From the NCBI GenBank assembly GCA_021776075.1, contig JAJFGQ010000044.1, positions 1 to 43,883 on the forward strand: 43,883 nt of DNA, in the 5' to 3' direction. Both the position numbers and the translations under genes were made by a program. Under the pieces are notes generated by a model that was given only the letters and a program-made list of their open reading frames with translations, was not told where the DNA came from and ran no database searches. This document shows positions 24,805-34,094 of the stretch, piece after piece. Positions within the stretch are counted from its first letter, which is position 1. Every line of letters starts with the position of its first letter. The DNA is from Alphaproteobacteria bacterium. GTDB taxonomy: Bacteria > Pseudomonadota > Alphaproteobacteria > Micavibrionales > Micavibrionaceae.

Positions 24805-25851
24805 TCAGGCCGCTTTGGCAATATTTTTGCTAATACCCAGCAGGGTTTGGCTGCAGAGTGTTTCAACGGGCATGCCTGTTTTTTTACATTGGGCTTCCAG
24901 AACAGTCAGGCGCTGCAATGTGCTCTCTATACGCCCCAGCGGCCAGCGTTGTAATTGCATTTTAAAGGCCGATTCCTGTTTGAAAAAGACAGGTGGCCTA
25001 AGAGATTTTATCGCCTGATTTAGGTCTTGTCCTGACTCTATACGGGCTTTGGTGATGTGAAGTCGACGAAGGTGATTTTGTAAGGTGCGTAGAACGGCAA
25101 TAACCGATACGCCTTCATTTATTAAGTGGGAATAGGTTTTTAAGGCCGTTTCCGTGTTTCCCCCGATAACGCTGTAAACAAGGTCTTCCAGTGATTGAAC
25201 GCCAGCTTCTCCGCAACAGGTCTGTACGTCATGCAGCATTATTGCTTGTTGAGCAGATTTTTCTGAGGAGGGGCCGCCCATATAGGTTATAAGCTTCTCG
25301 ATACCGCTACGCGCCTGCCCCCGGTCTCCGGTCAGGTTACTTGCCAGCCAGTTCAGGGCGTCCGGTTCTATTTTGTGACCGGTTTGGTTAAGTTCCTGAC
25401 GAATGAGAACAGTTAAGTCGCGCTCCCCTTCCACGTAGCAGGGCACGGCGGCCGTATTTTTTTCTTTTTCAAAAAGTTTACGTAGGGCAGAGCGGGGGCT
25501 TAATTCCCCAGCCTCCAGAACAAGCAGATTTTGCAGGCTGGGATTTTGCAGATAATTTTTGAGTGCCGGGGCAATCTTATCACTACTGTCCTCAATACGG
25601 ATCAGACGATCTCCCCCCATCATGGATAAAGCATGGGCTTCATCCATCAGGCGGGCCGGGTCTTCCAACAAAGCCCCTGCCGACAGGGTGACCGCATTAA
25701 AAGGGTCGTTCAAATCATCAACTATCGTTTTCCCAAGAGTTTGAGCGCGTTCCCGCATCAAACCGTTATCCGGCCCGTAAATCAGGATAGCCCGTATTTT
25801 GGGGTCGGGTTTTTTAATAAAAGGCTCAATATCCCGAAATTGAATTTTCAT
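24805..25851 (-). CDS. holA: DNA polymerase III delta subunit
   Basis: HolA is the clamp-loader subunit that opens the beta sliding clamp during replication. The 348-aa length is normal. The N-terminal AAA-like domain includes IRAILIYGPDNGLMRERA, where the P-loop is degenerate as in all delta subunits. LVLEAGELSPRSALRKLFE and ALNWLASNLTGDRGQARSGIEKL follow. The collar domain carries SVIGGNTETALKTYSHLINEGVS and LQNHLRRL. Its ATG overlaps the lptE stop in ATGA. The leuS-lptE-holA order is conserved in alphaproteobacteria near parB. Confidence 0.94.
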   Translation of the reverse strand: MKIQFRDIEPFIKKPDPKIRAILIYGPDNGLMRERAQTLGKTIVDDLNDPFNAVTLSAGALLEDPARLMDEAHALSMMGGDRLIRIEDSSDKIAPALKNYLQNPSLQNLLVLEAGELSPRSALRKLFEKEKNTAAVPCYVEGERDLTVLIRQELNQTGHKIEPDALNWLASNLTGDRGQARSGIEKLITYMGGPSSEKSAQQAIMLHDVQTCCGEAGVQSLEDLVYSVIGGNTETALKTYSHLINEGVSVIAVLRTLQNHLRRLHITKARIESGQDLNQAIKSLRPPVFFKQESAFKMQLQRWPLGRIESTLQRLTVLEAQCKKTGMPVETLCSQTLLGISKNIAKAA

Positions 25852-26381
25852 GGCTGAGTCTGGGGTTGTGAAGCGCGAGCAAAATACAAGGACAGTTGCA
25901 TCTCTATTTGTCGTGCCAGTTCATCCAGAGCATTCAGGCGGGCATTGTCTTCGGAAACGCGGGTTGTAAATTGGCTTTTAAGAACATTGTAGCTTGTGAT
26001 TGCGGTTAAGTTGCGGGTCACCAACGGTTTATCAGCGTTTTTACCTGTAAGAATCACGGTTATTCTCAGCCGCAATTGCGCCCGTGTAGCGTCTGAGCTT
26101 TTCGTGATATCAAGGTCTGTTTTTGCTTCCTGAATAGAAGAAACGCTCAGATTATATTCCGGATTTGCGGGGCGCGCTGTTTTGTAAAAACGGTCGATCA
26201 GGGCATTACGCAGATATTGTCCTTCGCGATCAGGGATGTTTTCAATGTAAACGCGGCTAAAATTTTCTGTAACGCTGCTTTGATAAAGCCCGCTGTGATT
26301 CGTGCCATAGACGGGCTGGAAGCCGCAGGCATTCAGGAGCAAGCAAAAAACTAAAAATAGAGTCGAAAATAATATTTTCAT
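25848..26381 (-). CDS. lptE: LPS-assembly lipoprotein LptE
   Basis: LptE plugs the LptD barrel and helps place lipopolysaccharide in the outer membrane. From ATG 26381 it is 177 aa, with signal peptide MKILFSTLFLVFCLLLNAC; the lipobox is LNAC with Cys19, followed by GFQPVYG, the hallmark start of alphaproteobacterial LptE. The frame stays open to 26474 but that part overlaps leuS. The ribosome site for 26381 is weak, and a GTG at 26399 is possible. The assignment rests on the GFxPxYG motif, the length and the position between holA and leuS. Confidence 0.88.
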   Translation of the reverse strand: MKILFSTLFLVFCLLLNACGFQPVYGTNHSGLYQSSVTENFSRVYIENIPDREGQYLRNALIDRFYKTARPANPEYNLSVSSIQEAKTDLDITKSSDATRAQLRLRITVILTGKNADKPLVTRNLTAITSYNVLKSQFTTRVSEDNARLNALDELARQIEMQLSLYFARASQPQTQP

Positions 26382-26406
26382 GACTGACAGTTTAACCACG
26401 AAGACT

Positions 26407-28989
26407 CTAGGAAACAACAACATTGACGATCCGGCCGGGGACAACAATGACTTTACGGATTTTCTTACCTTCAACGGCCTTTTGTATGCCGGGGTCAGCT
26501 AATGCCGTATCTTCTGTCGTTTTTTGATCGGCATCGGCAGGTAAGGTGATGGTAGCCCGGACTTTGCCGTTAATTTGTACGCCAATTGTGACAGTATCTG
26601 TTTTTAGCAGGGTCTTGTCAGCCTGTGGCCATGCGGTGTCTACCAACGGGATGTCATGTCCGAGTTGAAGCCATAAGTCTTCGGCCAGATGGGGAATCAT
26701 AGGATTCATGAGCATCACAAGCGTTTCGAGCCCCTCCCGCAGAACGCAGAAATCATCGTTATTGTCGGATTTAAAGTCGCCCAGAGCGTTTGAAAGCTCA
26801 CGAATTTTGGCAACGGCCTTGTTCATATGAAAGGCTTCAATGTCCGTTGTAACGCCTATAATTGTTTTGTGAATGACACAGCGTAAAGCGGCGGCGTCTT
26901 CTCCGATATTATCCGGTATCGTTGTTCCAGGGGCGGGCAGGCTGCCTTTTGCTTCGGCAATCAGGCGGTAAAGCTTATTGATGTAACGCCATGCGCCCTC
27001 AATGCCGGAGGCCGTCCATTCCAGATCCCGTTCCGGCGGTGAGTCAGAGAGGATAAACAGCCGCGCCGAATCCGCACCATAGGCTTTTATGATCTCCTCC
27101 GGGTCGACAACATTCTTTTTGGATTTTGACATCTTGATGGAAGGGCCGACTTTTACTGGTTTTTGATCTTTTTCGGTCAGGCAAACCCCGCCTTCCGATT
27201 TTTCTATTTCAGTAGGGTTTAGCCATTTACCATCACTGTCCTGATAGGTTTCATGCGTAATCATGCCCTGCGTAAAAAGGCCGGCAAAAGGTTCTGCCGT
27301 ATCCAGATAGCCGCAATCTTTTAAAGCACGGGTGAAAAAGCGGGAATAAAGCAGATGCAAAACGGCATGTTCAACCCCCCCGATATACTGATCAACCGGC
27401 AGCCAGCGTTCGACTTTATTTTTGTCAAAGGCGCTGTTTTCATTGCGGGGGTCGGCATAGCGCGCAAAATACCAGCTCGATTCAAAGAAGGTATCAAATG
27501 TATCCGTTTCCCGCCGGGCTTCTTTGCCACAAGCCGGGCAATCAACTTTTTTCCATGTCGGGTGGTGTTCCAGAGGGTTTCCGGGTTTATCAAAGGTCAC
27601 GTCTTCGGGCAGGATAACGGGCAACTGGTCTTCCGGAACAGGAACAATGCCGCATTCTGCGCAGTGAACGAAAGGAACAGGACAGCCCCAGTAGCGCTGC
27701 CGTGATACGCCCCAGTCCCGCAAACGGTACTGAATTGTACCAAATCCAGTATCCTGTTCTTCTATTTTAGCGATAATGGTTTTTTTGGCGTCTTCGACAC
27801 TCATACCGTCCAGAAATTCAGAATTGGCCAGTTTGCCGGGGCCGTTATAAGCCTCTTTGTCGATGACAAAATGATCCGGGTCTTCTCCTTCAGGAATAAC
27901 GACAGGCCGGAGGGGCAGGTTATATTTATGAGCGAAATCACAATCCCGTTGGTCGTGCGCGGGAACGCCGAAAATCGCGCCTGTACCGTAATCCATCAGG
28001 ATAAAATTAGCGACATAAACGGGAAGTTGCCGATCGGCCACAAACGGGTGCTGCACCGTATGACCCGTATCAAACCCAAGCTTTTCAGCCTGTTCAATGG
28101 CGGCTTCGGAGGTGCCGATAGACTGGCATTGTTGCACAAAAGCATCAAACCCGGGTTTGTCGCCCGCCAGTTTTTGAGCCATGGGATGATCCGGTGCCAG
28201 AGCAACGAAGGAGGCGCCGAAAATCGTATCGGGCCGGGTGGTGAAGACTTCGATTTGTTCATTTGTTTGCCCGTCAGCACCGACAACACCCCACTTAAAC
28301 TGTAGTCCTTCGGACTTTCCGATCCAGTTTTCCTGCATGATGCGGACTTTTTCCGGCCAGTTGGGGAGGGTTTTCAGGCCTTCCAGCAAATCTTCGGCAT
28401 AATTGGTGATTTTCAGGAACCACTGATTTAGCTTCCGGCGTTCAACCGGTACACCGGAGCGCCACCCGCAGCCGTCAACAACCTGTTCATTGGCCAGAAC
28501 CGTATTTTCCACCGGATCCCAGTTCACAACGGATTCTTTGCGGTAAGCGAGGTCTTTTTTGTAAAAATCGAGGAACATTTTTTGTTCGTGCTTGTAATAT
28601 TCCGGGTGGCAGGTGGCTATTTCGCGGTTCCAGTCAAAGGAAAAGCCAAGAGATTTAAGCTGTTCACGCATAATAGCGATATTGGCGTAAGTCCATTTTG
28701 CCGGATGTTCATTTTTTTCAATGGCGGCGTTTTCCGCCGGAAGGCCAAAGGCATCCCAGCCCATCGGGTGGAGAACGCTGTAACCTTTTGCCTTTTGGTA
28801 GCGGGCGGCGACATCGCCCAGTGTATAAACGCGGACATGTCCCATATGAAGACGACCGGACGGATAGGGGAATTGTTCAAGGACGTAACATTTTTCTTTT
28901 GTGCAATCATCCGGGACAACGAAGCTCTGGCGTTCATCCCAGAGTTTTTGCCATTTCTTTTCTGCTTCTTTTATATTGTAGCGGGTCAT
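26407..28989 (-). CDS. leuS: Leucyl-tRNA synthetase
   Basis: LeuS charges tRNA-Leu with leucine. The 860-aa class I enzyme has the HIGH motif as HMGH in [19 protein letters not shown] and the KMSKS motif intact in [18 protein letters not shown]1 editing domain contains [12 protein letters not shown] and the editing-site [16 protein letters not shown] zinc-ribbon segment with CAECG and CPACG is present, as is the anticodon-binding and C-terminal domain ending GRIVNVVVS. It starts 3 bp after the DUF3576-type gene and continues into lptE and holA, one likely operon. Confidence 0.97.
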   Translation of the reverse strand: MTRYNIKEAEKKWQKLWDERQSFVVPDDCTKEKCYVLEQFPYPSGRLHMGHVRVYTLGDVAARYQKAKGYSVLHPMGWDAFGLPAENAAIEKNEHPAKWTYANIAIMREQLKSLGFSFDWNREIATCHPEYYKHEQKMFLDFYKKDLAYRKESVVNWDPVENTVLANEQVVDGCGWRSGVPVERRKLNQWFLKITNYAEDLLEGLKTLPNWPEKVRIMQENWIGKSEGLQFKWGVVGADGQTNEQIEVFTTRPDTIFGASFVALAPDHPMAQKLAGDKPGFDAFVQQCQSIGTSEAAIEQAEKLGFDTGHTVQHPFVADRQLPVYVANFILMDYGTGAIFGVPAHDQRDCDFAHKYNLPLRPVVIPEGEDPDHFVIDKEAYNGPGKLANSEFLDGMSVEDAKKTIIAKIEEQDTGFGTIQYRLRDWGVSRQRYWGCPVPFVHCAECGIVPVPEDQLPVILPEDVTFDKPGNPLEHHPTWKKVDCPACGKEARRETDTFDTFFESSWYFARYADPRNENSAFDKNKVERWLPVDQYIGGVEHAVLHLLYSRFFTRALKDCGYLDTAEPFAGLFTQGMITHETYQDSDGKWLNPTEIEKSEGGVCLTEKDQKPVKVGPSIKMSKSKKNVVDPEEIIKAYGADSARLFILSDSPPERDLEWTASGIEGAWRYINKLYRLIAEAKGSLPAPGTTIPDNIGEDAAALRCVIHKTIIGVTTDIEAFHMNKAVAKIRELSNALGDFKSDNNDDFCVLREGLETLVMLMNPMIPHLAEDLWLQLGHDIPLVDTAWPQADKTLLKTDTVTIGVQINGKVRATITLPADADQKTTEDTALADPGIQKAVEGKKIRKVIVVPGRIVNVVVS

Positions 28990-28992
28990 TTT

Positions 28993-29544
28993 TTATTGGT
29001 CATTGCCCATTTGTGCCACACGCATTTGGCGGGCGCGGGTCAGGATGGCATCTTCAAGTTCCCGCCCTGTTTCCAGAGAGGGTGTTGTGTCCTGCCACTC
29101 ATTATTACGGCGGGTTTGTTTGAAAATCTTAACCTGAATACCGTCAGAACGAAGCTGCCGGTCAAGAATAAAGACATTCAGCTTAAAGCGCTCCGAAGGG
29201 CTGCTTGGTGGGGCATACCAGTCCGTCAGGATAACGCCGCCAAAAGGATCGGCGCTTGCCAGCGGCATGAAGGACACAGTGTCCAGTGACGCGCGCCATA
29301 GGAAGCTGTTCACCCCAATGCCGGTTGTGCCTTTGTCTTCCTTGCTGCGTCCGAACAGGCCGGAGCCTTCATTTCCGAAGATGCCCTCCGGCTGGCTATA
29401 GATGTCATTGGCATTGGCCGAGCTGTTGCGGTCCATCCCCGTCGGGTACTTGGCTTCTCTTTTTATGTCGCTGCCGCAGGCGGAAAGCCCCGTTAAAGCC
29501 ACGACTGTTATTATTGCCACTATAAGCGGACGCAAACCGTTCAT
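28993..29544 (-). CDS. DUF3576-type putative lipoprotein
   Basis: A 183-aa protein with a signal sequence and lipobox LSAC (Cys at about 23), so probably an outer-membrane or periplasmic-facing lipoprotein. The body (GIGVNSFLWRASLDTVSFMPLASADPFGGVILTDWY) matches the DUF3576 family, which in alphaproteobacteria commonly lies beside leuS and lptE. The function is unknown; the linkage to LPS assembly genes hints at an envelope role (inference). It is the first gene of the leuS-lptE-holA group, with only 3 bp to leuS. The ribosome site is GAGGGTGAG. Confidence 0.88.
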   Translation of the reverse strand: MNGLRPLIVAIITVVALTGLSACGSDIKREAKYPTGMDRNSSANANDIYSQPEGIFGNEGSGLFGRSKEDKGTTGIGVNSFLWRASLDTVSFMPLASADPFGGVILTDWYAPPSSPSERFKLNVFILDRQLRSDGIQVKIFKQTRRNNEWQDTTPSLETGRELEDAILTRARQMRVAQMGNDQ

Positions 29545-29683
29545 GAGTTACTCACCCTCGTTGTCTATATACAAAAATAAAACAATCCGCTTTCTAGCAC
29601 GCTCTGAAAAATGCCTCAAGAGAAGAGTTTTATAAGGCCCCATTATATCCGTAGCACATTCCCATTCTCCCCCCCCTCTTCAC

Positions 29684-29790
29684 GTCACCCCGTTCCCCCG
29701 CCTTCGCGGAGGACAGGCTGCGGACGGGGTCCATTTTATCAGTCATCACGAAGGCGGGACAATAGATTCCGGCCTGCGCCGGAATGACGT
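29684..29790. repeat. Intergenic palindromic repeat cluster A
   Basis: Within the 543-bp gap before the porin, ACCCCGT (29687-29693) pairs with ACGGGGT (29724-29730). CGAAGGCGGG (29749-29758) is complementary to the GC-rich arm before it. ATTCCGGC (29766-29773), a 4-base loop and GCCGGAAT (29778-29785) form a perfect 8-bp hairpin followed by GAC. Similar units occur at 31526-31604 and 32368-32541. The rest of the gap shows only a weak promoter-like TTGACG at 29958. Confidence 0.75.
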
Positions 29791-30087
29791 AAAAGAAGTT
29801 GGCGCGTTTCTTTTGCGCGGGCTGCCAATCTGTCAGCGCATTACATAACACTTACAGGGGTGACGGGAGAGTGTGAGGCGATAATAACGCCCGTCAAACA
29901 CCTGTTGTAAAAATGCAACATCCCTTTAAAAAACGTGACATATTTGCACAACTTACCTTGACGCTGCGCTTAAACACAGGCTTACTAGGGCGGTCATTGC
30001 TTAACGGTGGTGATTCTATTGTGATCCCTTCTGGATCCCTATTCAACTAAACTGGTCTATTTTTTAATTGTGATTGGAGAAACGACA

Positions 30088-31371
30088 ATGAAAAAACTAC
30101 TACTTGGCAGTGCTGCCATTCTAATGGGTCTAGCTGTGACTTCACCGGCGCAAGCTGGCGAAGGCGTGAAGCTTGACCTTGGGGGCCATTTCAAAGGCTA
30201 TGTATCTTATCTGGATCAAGACGAACGTCGCGATATCGACACTGATGGAGCGGCTGATGATACACGGACTTTTGATGTCCTGCGTGAAACAGAAATCCAC
30301 ATGTCCGGTGAAACAACACTGGATAACGGCTTGACAGTCGGTGCGCATTTCGAAATGGAAGCAGACGGTTCCGATACATCCGGTACAACAAGAGATTCTT
30401 TCGAAGTTGAAGAATCATATGTGTATTTCTCCGGTTCATGGGGCCGCGTCAACTTTGGTGCTGAAGACGGCGCATCTTACCTCTTGCAGGTTGCTGCTCC
30501 TTCTGCAGACTCAAACTTTGACGGCATTCGTCAGTACGTAAACCCGGTTAACTATGCTGTAACAGATGATGCCGTAGTTGGTGTTGGTGCTGGTATTAGT
30601 GATCTCGGTGATTTATCTGCTGCCGGTTTGACACGGTTTGACTATGATAACAACCTGTCTACCAAAGCCAACAAAATCACTTATATGACACCTGTCTTTA
30701 ACGGCTTCCAGGGTGGTATCTCTTATACGCCTGAATTGGATGACAGTGGTGTTGTTCCTGATGGTTCTAATGCCCTTCTTGGTAACAGCATTGATGATCT
30801 TGAAGATGATTACGGCGATGTTTGGGATGTTTCGGCCCGTTATGAAGGTCAGTTTGATGAACTGGGCGTCACATTGGGTGCTGGTTTCTCCCATGCGGAA
30901 CTTGAAGATAACGATGCGCTCGGTGCCGGTGGTTCATCCTTGCTTGATGATCGTGAGCAATGGAATGTCGGTGTTGACTTTGACTGGGGTGCCTTTGGTC
31001 TTGGTGTTGCTTACACAGAAGATGATCTGGGTACAACAATAAGCGGTGATCAGGAAACACTGGTTGTTGGTGCTGATTATACGACAGGCCCTTACAAACT
31101 GGGCGTTAGTTACTACACACAGGATCTGAACCTGGCTGGTGCTGCAAGTCTTACCGGTACACCTCTCTTTGTTGGTGTTAATGGTATCGCTGCCGCTGCA
31201 ACAGGTGACATGGAAACAGAACGCTGGACGGCAGGTGTTGTTTACACTTACGGCCCCGGCATGACGTTCCGTGGTTCCGTGAGCTTCATCGAAAACGAAA
31301 TGCCTACAACGGCTGATGCGGCTGATTTCGAAGCCACAACAGTTCTGTTGGGTACGCAAATCAACTTCTAA
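30088..31371 (+). CDS. Outer-membrane porin
   Basis: A 427-aa Gram-negative porin. ATG 30088 follows GGAGA at eight bases. The signal peptide runs MKKLLLGSAAILMGLAVTSPAQA with cleavage after AQA. The mature chain begins GEGVKLDLGGHFKGYVSYLDQD, typical of the alphaproteobacterial porin-4 family, and continues as alternating beta strands rich in Gly, Asp and aromatic residues. It ends VLLGTQINF, with the terminal Phe needed for assembly by the BAM complex. Strongly acidic loops (many Asp/Glu) are evident, which may favour cations; the solute is unknown. Codon use is more uniform than in neighbours (many GGT, GTT, ACA), as expected for an abundant protein. A strong terminator follows. Confidence 0.92.
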   Translation: MKKLLLGSAAILMGLAVTSPAQAGEGVKLDLGGHFKGYVSYLDQDERRDIDTDGAADDTRTFDVLRETEIHMSGETTLDNGLTVGAHFEMEADGSDTSGTTRDSFEVEESYVYFSGSWGRVNFGAEDGASYLLQVAAPSADSNFDGIRQYVNPVNYAVTDDAVVGVGAGISDLGDLSAAGLTRFDYDNNLSTKANKITYMTPVFNGFQGGISYTPELDDSGVVPDGSNALLGNSIDDLEDDYGDVWDVSARYEGQFDELGVTLGAGFSHAELEDNDALGAGGSSLLDDREQWNVGVDFDWGAFGLGVAYTEDDLGTTISGDQETLVVGADYTTGPYKLGVSYYTQDLNLAGAASLTGTPLFVGVNGIAAAATGDMETERWTAGVVYTYGPGMTFRGSVSFIENEMPTTADAADFEATTVLLGTQINF

Positions 31372-31401
31372 TCATCTGATTGGAAGATTACGATTTAAAG
31401 G

Positions 31402-31433
31402 AAGGGGTATGGTTTCGGCCATGCCCCTTTTTT
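31402..31433 (+). terminator. Rho-independent terminator of the porin gene
   Basis: AAGGGGTATGG (31402-31412) pairs with CCATGCCCCTT (31419-31429), with one G-T pair and a 6-base loop, followed by a run of T. It lies 30 bp after the porin stop. Confidence 0.9.
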
Positions 31434-31525
31434 ATGTTTTTTCGAGGTGGTTTTTACCATCAAGCCATCAAGCCATCAGGGCATTACAGACTCTGAGATC
31501 GTTGTGTTCACCCTCTTCGTCTTTC

Positions 31526-31604
31526 GTCACCCCGGTGAAGACCGGGGTCTATTGACCCACAGCGTGCAGGTCTATGAATGGATTCCGGCCTTCGCCGGAA
31601 TGAC
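31526..31604. repeat. Intergenic palindromic repeat cluster B
   Basis: Two hairpins: ACCCCGGT (31529-31536), loop GAAG, ACCGGGGT (31541-31548); and ATTCCGGC (31582-31589), a 4-base loop, GCCGGAAT (31594-31601) followed by GAC. The second is nearly identical to the last hairpin of cluster A. The remainder of the 321-bp gap before yggS holds the porin terminator and nothing else I can identify. Confidence 0.75.
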
Positions 31605-31692
31605 GATAAAAAAACTTGCTGTCTTCGTGTCTTGGTGGTTTAAAAATAATCCAGCCATGCTGGCTTTTTAATAGGACGAAGTATAGAAAAAG

Positions 31693-32355
31693 ATGACAGC
31701 AATTTCTGAAAATAGAACGATTATTCAAGATAAAATAAGGGCGGCGGCCAAAAAAGCAGGCCGTGACCTTTCTACGATTAACCTTGTGGCGGTCAGCAAA
31801 AAACAGACTCCGGCACGTATTCAGGAGGCTCTTGATGCCGGGATGCGCCTGTTCGGTGAAAACAGGGTGCAGGAGGCCTATGAGCATTGGGCGGCGTTGA
31901 AACCGTCTTATCCCGGCCTGAAACTTCATTTGATTGGCCCGCTTCAAAGCAATAAGGCAGTAGAGGCTGTGGCTTTGTTCGACTGTATTGAAACAATAGA
32001 CAGGCCTAATCTGGTTGATGCTTTGACGTCAGAAATGAAAAAGCAGGGTAAGTCTTTTCCCTGCTTCATACAGGTGAATACGGGGGAAGAGCCGCAGAAA
32101 TCGGGTATATTACCGGCGGACTTACCGGATTTGCTGATTTATTGTGGTGAAAAGGGCTTAAAAATTAACGGATTAATGTGTATGCCGCCCGCCGCCGAAC
32201 CCCCTGCTCTCCATTTTTCTTTTTTAAAAAAACTGGCACAGCGGCATGGTTTACCAAATTTGAGTATGGGGATGAGCGGTGATTTTGAAAAAGCTGTTTT
32301 ATCCGGCGCAACCCATATTCGTGTGGGAACGGCCTTGTTTGGTGAACGGGAATGA
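31693..32355 (+). CDS. yggS: YggS-family pyridoxal phosphate homeostasis protein
   Basis: A 220-aa protein of the PLP-binding YggS/PROSC family, which buffers free pyridoxal 5'-phosphate and affects amino-acid metabolism without known catalysis. The PLP lysine is K36 in VAVSKKQT, followed by FGENRVQEAYEHW, HLIGPLQSNKAVEAV, VNTGEEPQKSG and GLMCMPP. LSMGMSGDFEKAVLSGATHIRVGTALFG, which includes the phosphate-binding segment, closes the barrel. It is flanked on both sides by repeat clusters and appears to be transcribed alone. Confidence 0.95.
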   Translation: MTAISENRTIIQDKIRAAAKKAGRDLSTINLVAVSKKQTPARIQEALDAGMRLFGENRVQEAYEHWAALKPSYPGLKLHLIGPLQSNKAVEAVALFDCIETIDRPNLVDALTSEMKKQGKSFPCFIQVNTGEEPQKSGILPADLPDLLIYCGEKGLKINGLMCMPPAAEPPALHFSFLKKLAQRHGLPNLSMGMSGDFEKAVLSGATHIRVGTALFGERE

Positions 32356-32367
32356 AACACATCTGTT

Positions 32368-32541
32368 GTCACCCCCGCGGTTCGCGAAGGCGAACTTATC
32401 GGCGGGGGTCTGGTTATAGAGAGCATCTTTGCTGCACACCACAGGCCCCGGATGCCCGCACGCAATTGGTTCGAAGCGGAAAGCCGCGTGAACCGTAGCG
32501 CCCACGCAGCTCCGCTGCTTCGGGCGCATGAACGCGGGCAT
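32368..32541. repeat. Intergenic palindromic repeat cluster C (nested hairpins)
   Basis: Two nested structures fill the gap after yggS. First: outer arms ACCCCCGC (32371-32378) and GCGGGGGT (32402-32409), inner hairpin GTTCGC-GAAG-GCGAAC (32380-32395). Second: outer arms ATGCCCGC (32452-32459) and GCGGGCAT (32534-32541) enclosing GCGCCC (32498-32503) with GGGCGC (32522-32527), itself enclosing GCAGC-TCC-GCTGC. GTCACCCC at one edge and GGGGTC or GCATGACGG at the other resemble the edges of clusters A and B. Confidence 0.7.
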
Positions 32542-32570
32542 GACGGTGTTTTATCACTTCCAAGACGCCT

Positions 32571-33233
32571 TTAATCATTAAAGACGTAACGCGCGATGCT
32601 GCGGGGCTGTGTTGGCGCCGGTTCCGGGGGGCCAAGGGCTGCAAAACTGAGGGTGCTTCCCGGTAAATCACTCACGCTGTGGTTTTCCTGTTCTGCAAGA
32701 GCCTTGTTAATGCGGTTTTCTGGATGATCCGTTTCCTGTTGTCGGAAGGTTGGCGTTTTTCCCTCTGTTACCATCGCCATAACGTTGTCGGTAATATCTT
32801 TTCCTGTCTCATACTCAACCATCACATTGACAAGGCCTGCGGCACCCCCTGCCGGGCCGCCATAAAGTGTACCGCCGATAATTTTGGAAATCGGTTTGGC
32901 CTCATCGCCGGTTATATCGCGGTAAATATGGTTGATTATGGGGATATGTTGTAAGGGATTGATCATATCCAACAAGTCACCAAAGGTAAATTCTTCCGGT
33001 GCGGAGAGGTGCGGAGAGGAAGAATTTTCTGCATAAGAGAGCGCGGGCCCGGTTTGATCTGCTTTATGTTGTTCGGTAAGAGAGAGGCGGGTGCTTATAG
33101 CGTCTTTGGCCGTATCCTGCCGTTCCCATACAGGGATAGAGCCGGCCATGCGCTTATGCTTTCTCATCGTCAGGACAACCCTGCCGCTTTTTTGTGCGGG
33201 CTCGGTTACTGTATTATATGCCGCTTCGATCAT
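32571..33233 (-). CDS. Conserved hypothetical protein with Gly-rich segment
   Basis: A 220-aa protein; ATG 33233 follows GAGAGG, while the frame is open ten residues further. The conserved-looking core is LLDMINPLQHIPIINHIYRDITGDEAKPISKIIGGTLYGGPAGG, at about residues 90-135. It reads as an amphipathic helix followed by a Gly-rich patch and AAGLVNVMVEYETGKDI. I have seen similar cores in unnamed alphaproteobacterial proteins beside yggS, but no function is known to me. The N-terminal half is polar and probably disordered. The Gly-rich patch is too short to be a clear membrane span. Confidence 0.7.
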   Translation of the reverse strand: MIEAAYNTVTEPAQKSGRVVLTMRKHKRMAGSIPVWERQDTAKDAISTRLSLTEQHKADQTGPALSYAENSSSPHLSAPEEFTFGDLLDMINPLQHIPIINHIYRDITGDEAKPISKIIGGTLYGGPAGGAAGLVNVMVEYETGKDITDNVMAMVTEGKTPTFRQQETDHPENRINKALAEQENHSVSDLPGSTLSFAALGPPEPAPTQPRSIARYVFND

Positions 33234-33398
33234 TAAAACCTCTCTATAGGCTTTGTGTTGCAAAGGATGTGCCAGCTTTTCCGCCTCGTTTTTTGTTTTG
33301 CTGGAAAAATATGGGAAAAAGATGCCGTGTGGCGTTTTCTACCTTAAAAAGCTTTCAATATTTGATAGACTTTTCTCCAAAAGAGGGAAGACCATAAA

Positions 33399-34094
33399 AT
33401 GAATATAAAAGCCGGTAAAATTATTGCCGTTATTTCCGATGATGTTTTGCGGGCCTTACTGGAAGATGCCTTTAAACGCTATATTGTCGGTGATGTCGTT
33501 TTTTATAAAACGGGGCAGGCGGCGCTTGAGGATATTCAAGAGATGCAGGATCATATACAAGCGGGCGTTGTTCTGCTGTTTGATTCATTGCCGGATATGG
33601 ATACAGAGGCCTTTCATGGGGAAGTCAGGAAAGGGACAAGGGCTTTACCGCTCATGATTGTTTTTCCTTCTGCTGAAGTCGGTAATATTGATATTCCAAA
33701 AAATGATGTATTTCACTGGCCTTTACGGATGGGAACTTTTCTTGATCGCATAGAAAAACACAGACGGCAGGAGCAGCTTTCATGGAGCGGTGTTAAAATC
33801 TGTATTGGTCCGTACAGGCTTATGCCGGAGGAAGGGCTTTTGGTTGGTGACGGCGATCACTGTACTGTGCGTCTGACAGAAAAAGAACGCGATATTCTGT
33901 TGAAATTATATCAGCAAAAAGGTGAAATTATAGACCGCCGTGAATTGTTGGATGATGTCTGGGGGTATGTGGAGGGCATGGAAACGCACACACTGGAAAC
34001 GCATATATACCGTTTGCGGCAAAAGCTGGAAGAAGACCCTGCAAAACCGCTCTATCTGGTAACGGACGGTATGGGCTATAAGCTGGCTGTTTAG
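33399..34094 (+). CDS. OmpR/PhoB-like response regulator with atypical receiver
   Basis: A 231-aa two-domain protein. Residues 1-120 form a receiver-like domain with the acidic pair Asp14-Asp15 and a candidate phospho-acceptor Asp62 (LLFDSLPDMD). The conserved Lys of the K-P motif is Trp107 (HWPLR), and the usual Thr/Ser switch position is unclear (FPSAE). Residues 130-231 form a winged helix of the OmpR type: RLTEKERDILLKLYQQ, RRELLDDVWGYVEGMETHTLETHIYRLRQKL, then the wing YLVTDGMGYKLAV. It should bind DNA, but normal phosphorylation-driven switching is doubtful. No histidine kinase is adjacent. Its stop overlaps that of the convergent gene at 34091. Confidence 0.88.
   Translation: MNIKAGKIIAVISDDVLRALLEDAFKRYIVGDVVFYKTGQAALEDIQEMQDHIQAGVVLLFDSLPDMDTEAFHGEVRKGTRALPLMIVFPSAEVGNIDIPKNDVFHWPLRMGTFLDRIEKHRRQEQLSWSGVKICIGPYRLMPEEGLLVGDGDHCTVRLTEKERDILLKLYQQKGEIIDRRELLDDVWGYVEGMETHTLETHIYRLRQKLEEDPAKPLYLVTDGMGYKLAV

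Noticed and set aside
29630-29851. Reading frame of 73 residues in the gap before the porin
   Set aside because: It consists of palindromic repeat sequence and has no ribosome site or protein-like composition.
32299-32671. Several minus-strand frames after yggS
   Set aside because: They cover repeat cluster C and overlap both yggS and the next gene; no coding signal.
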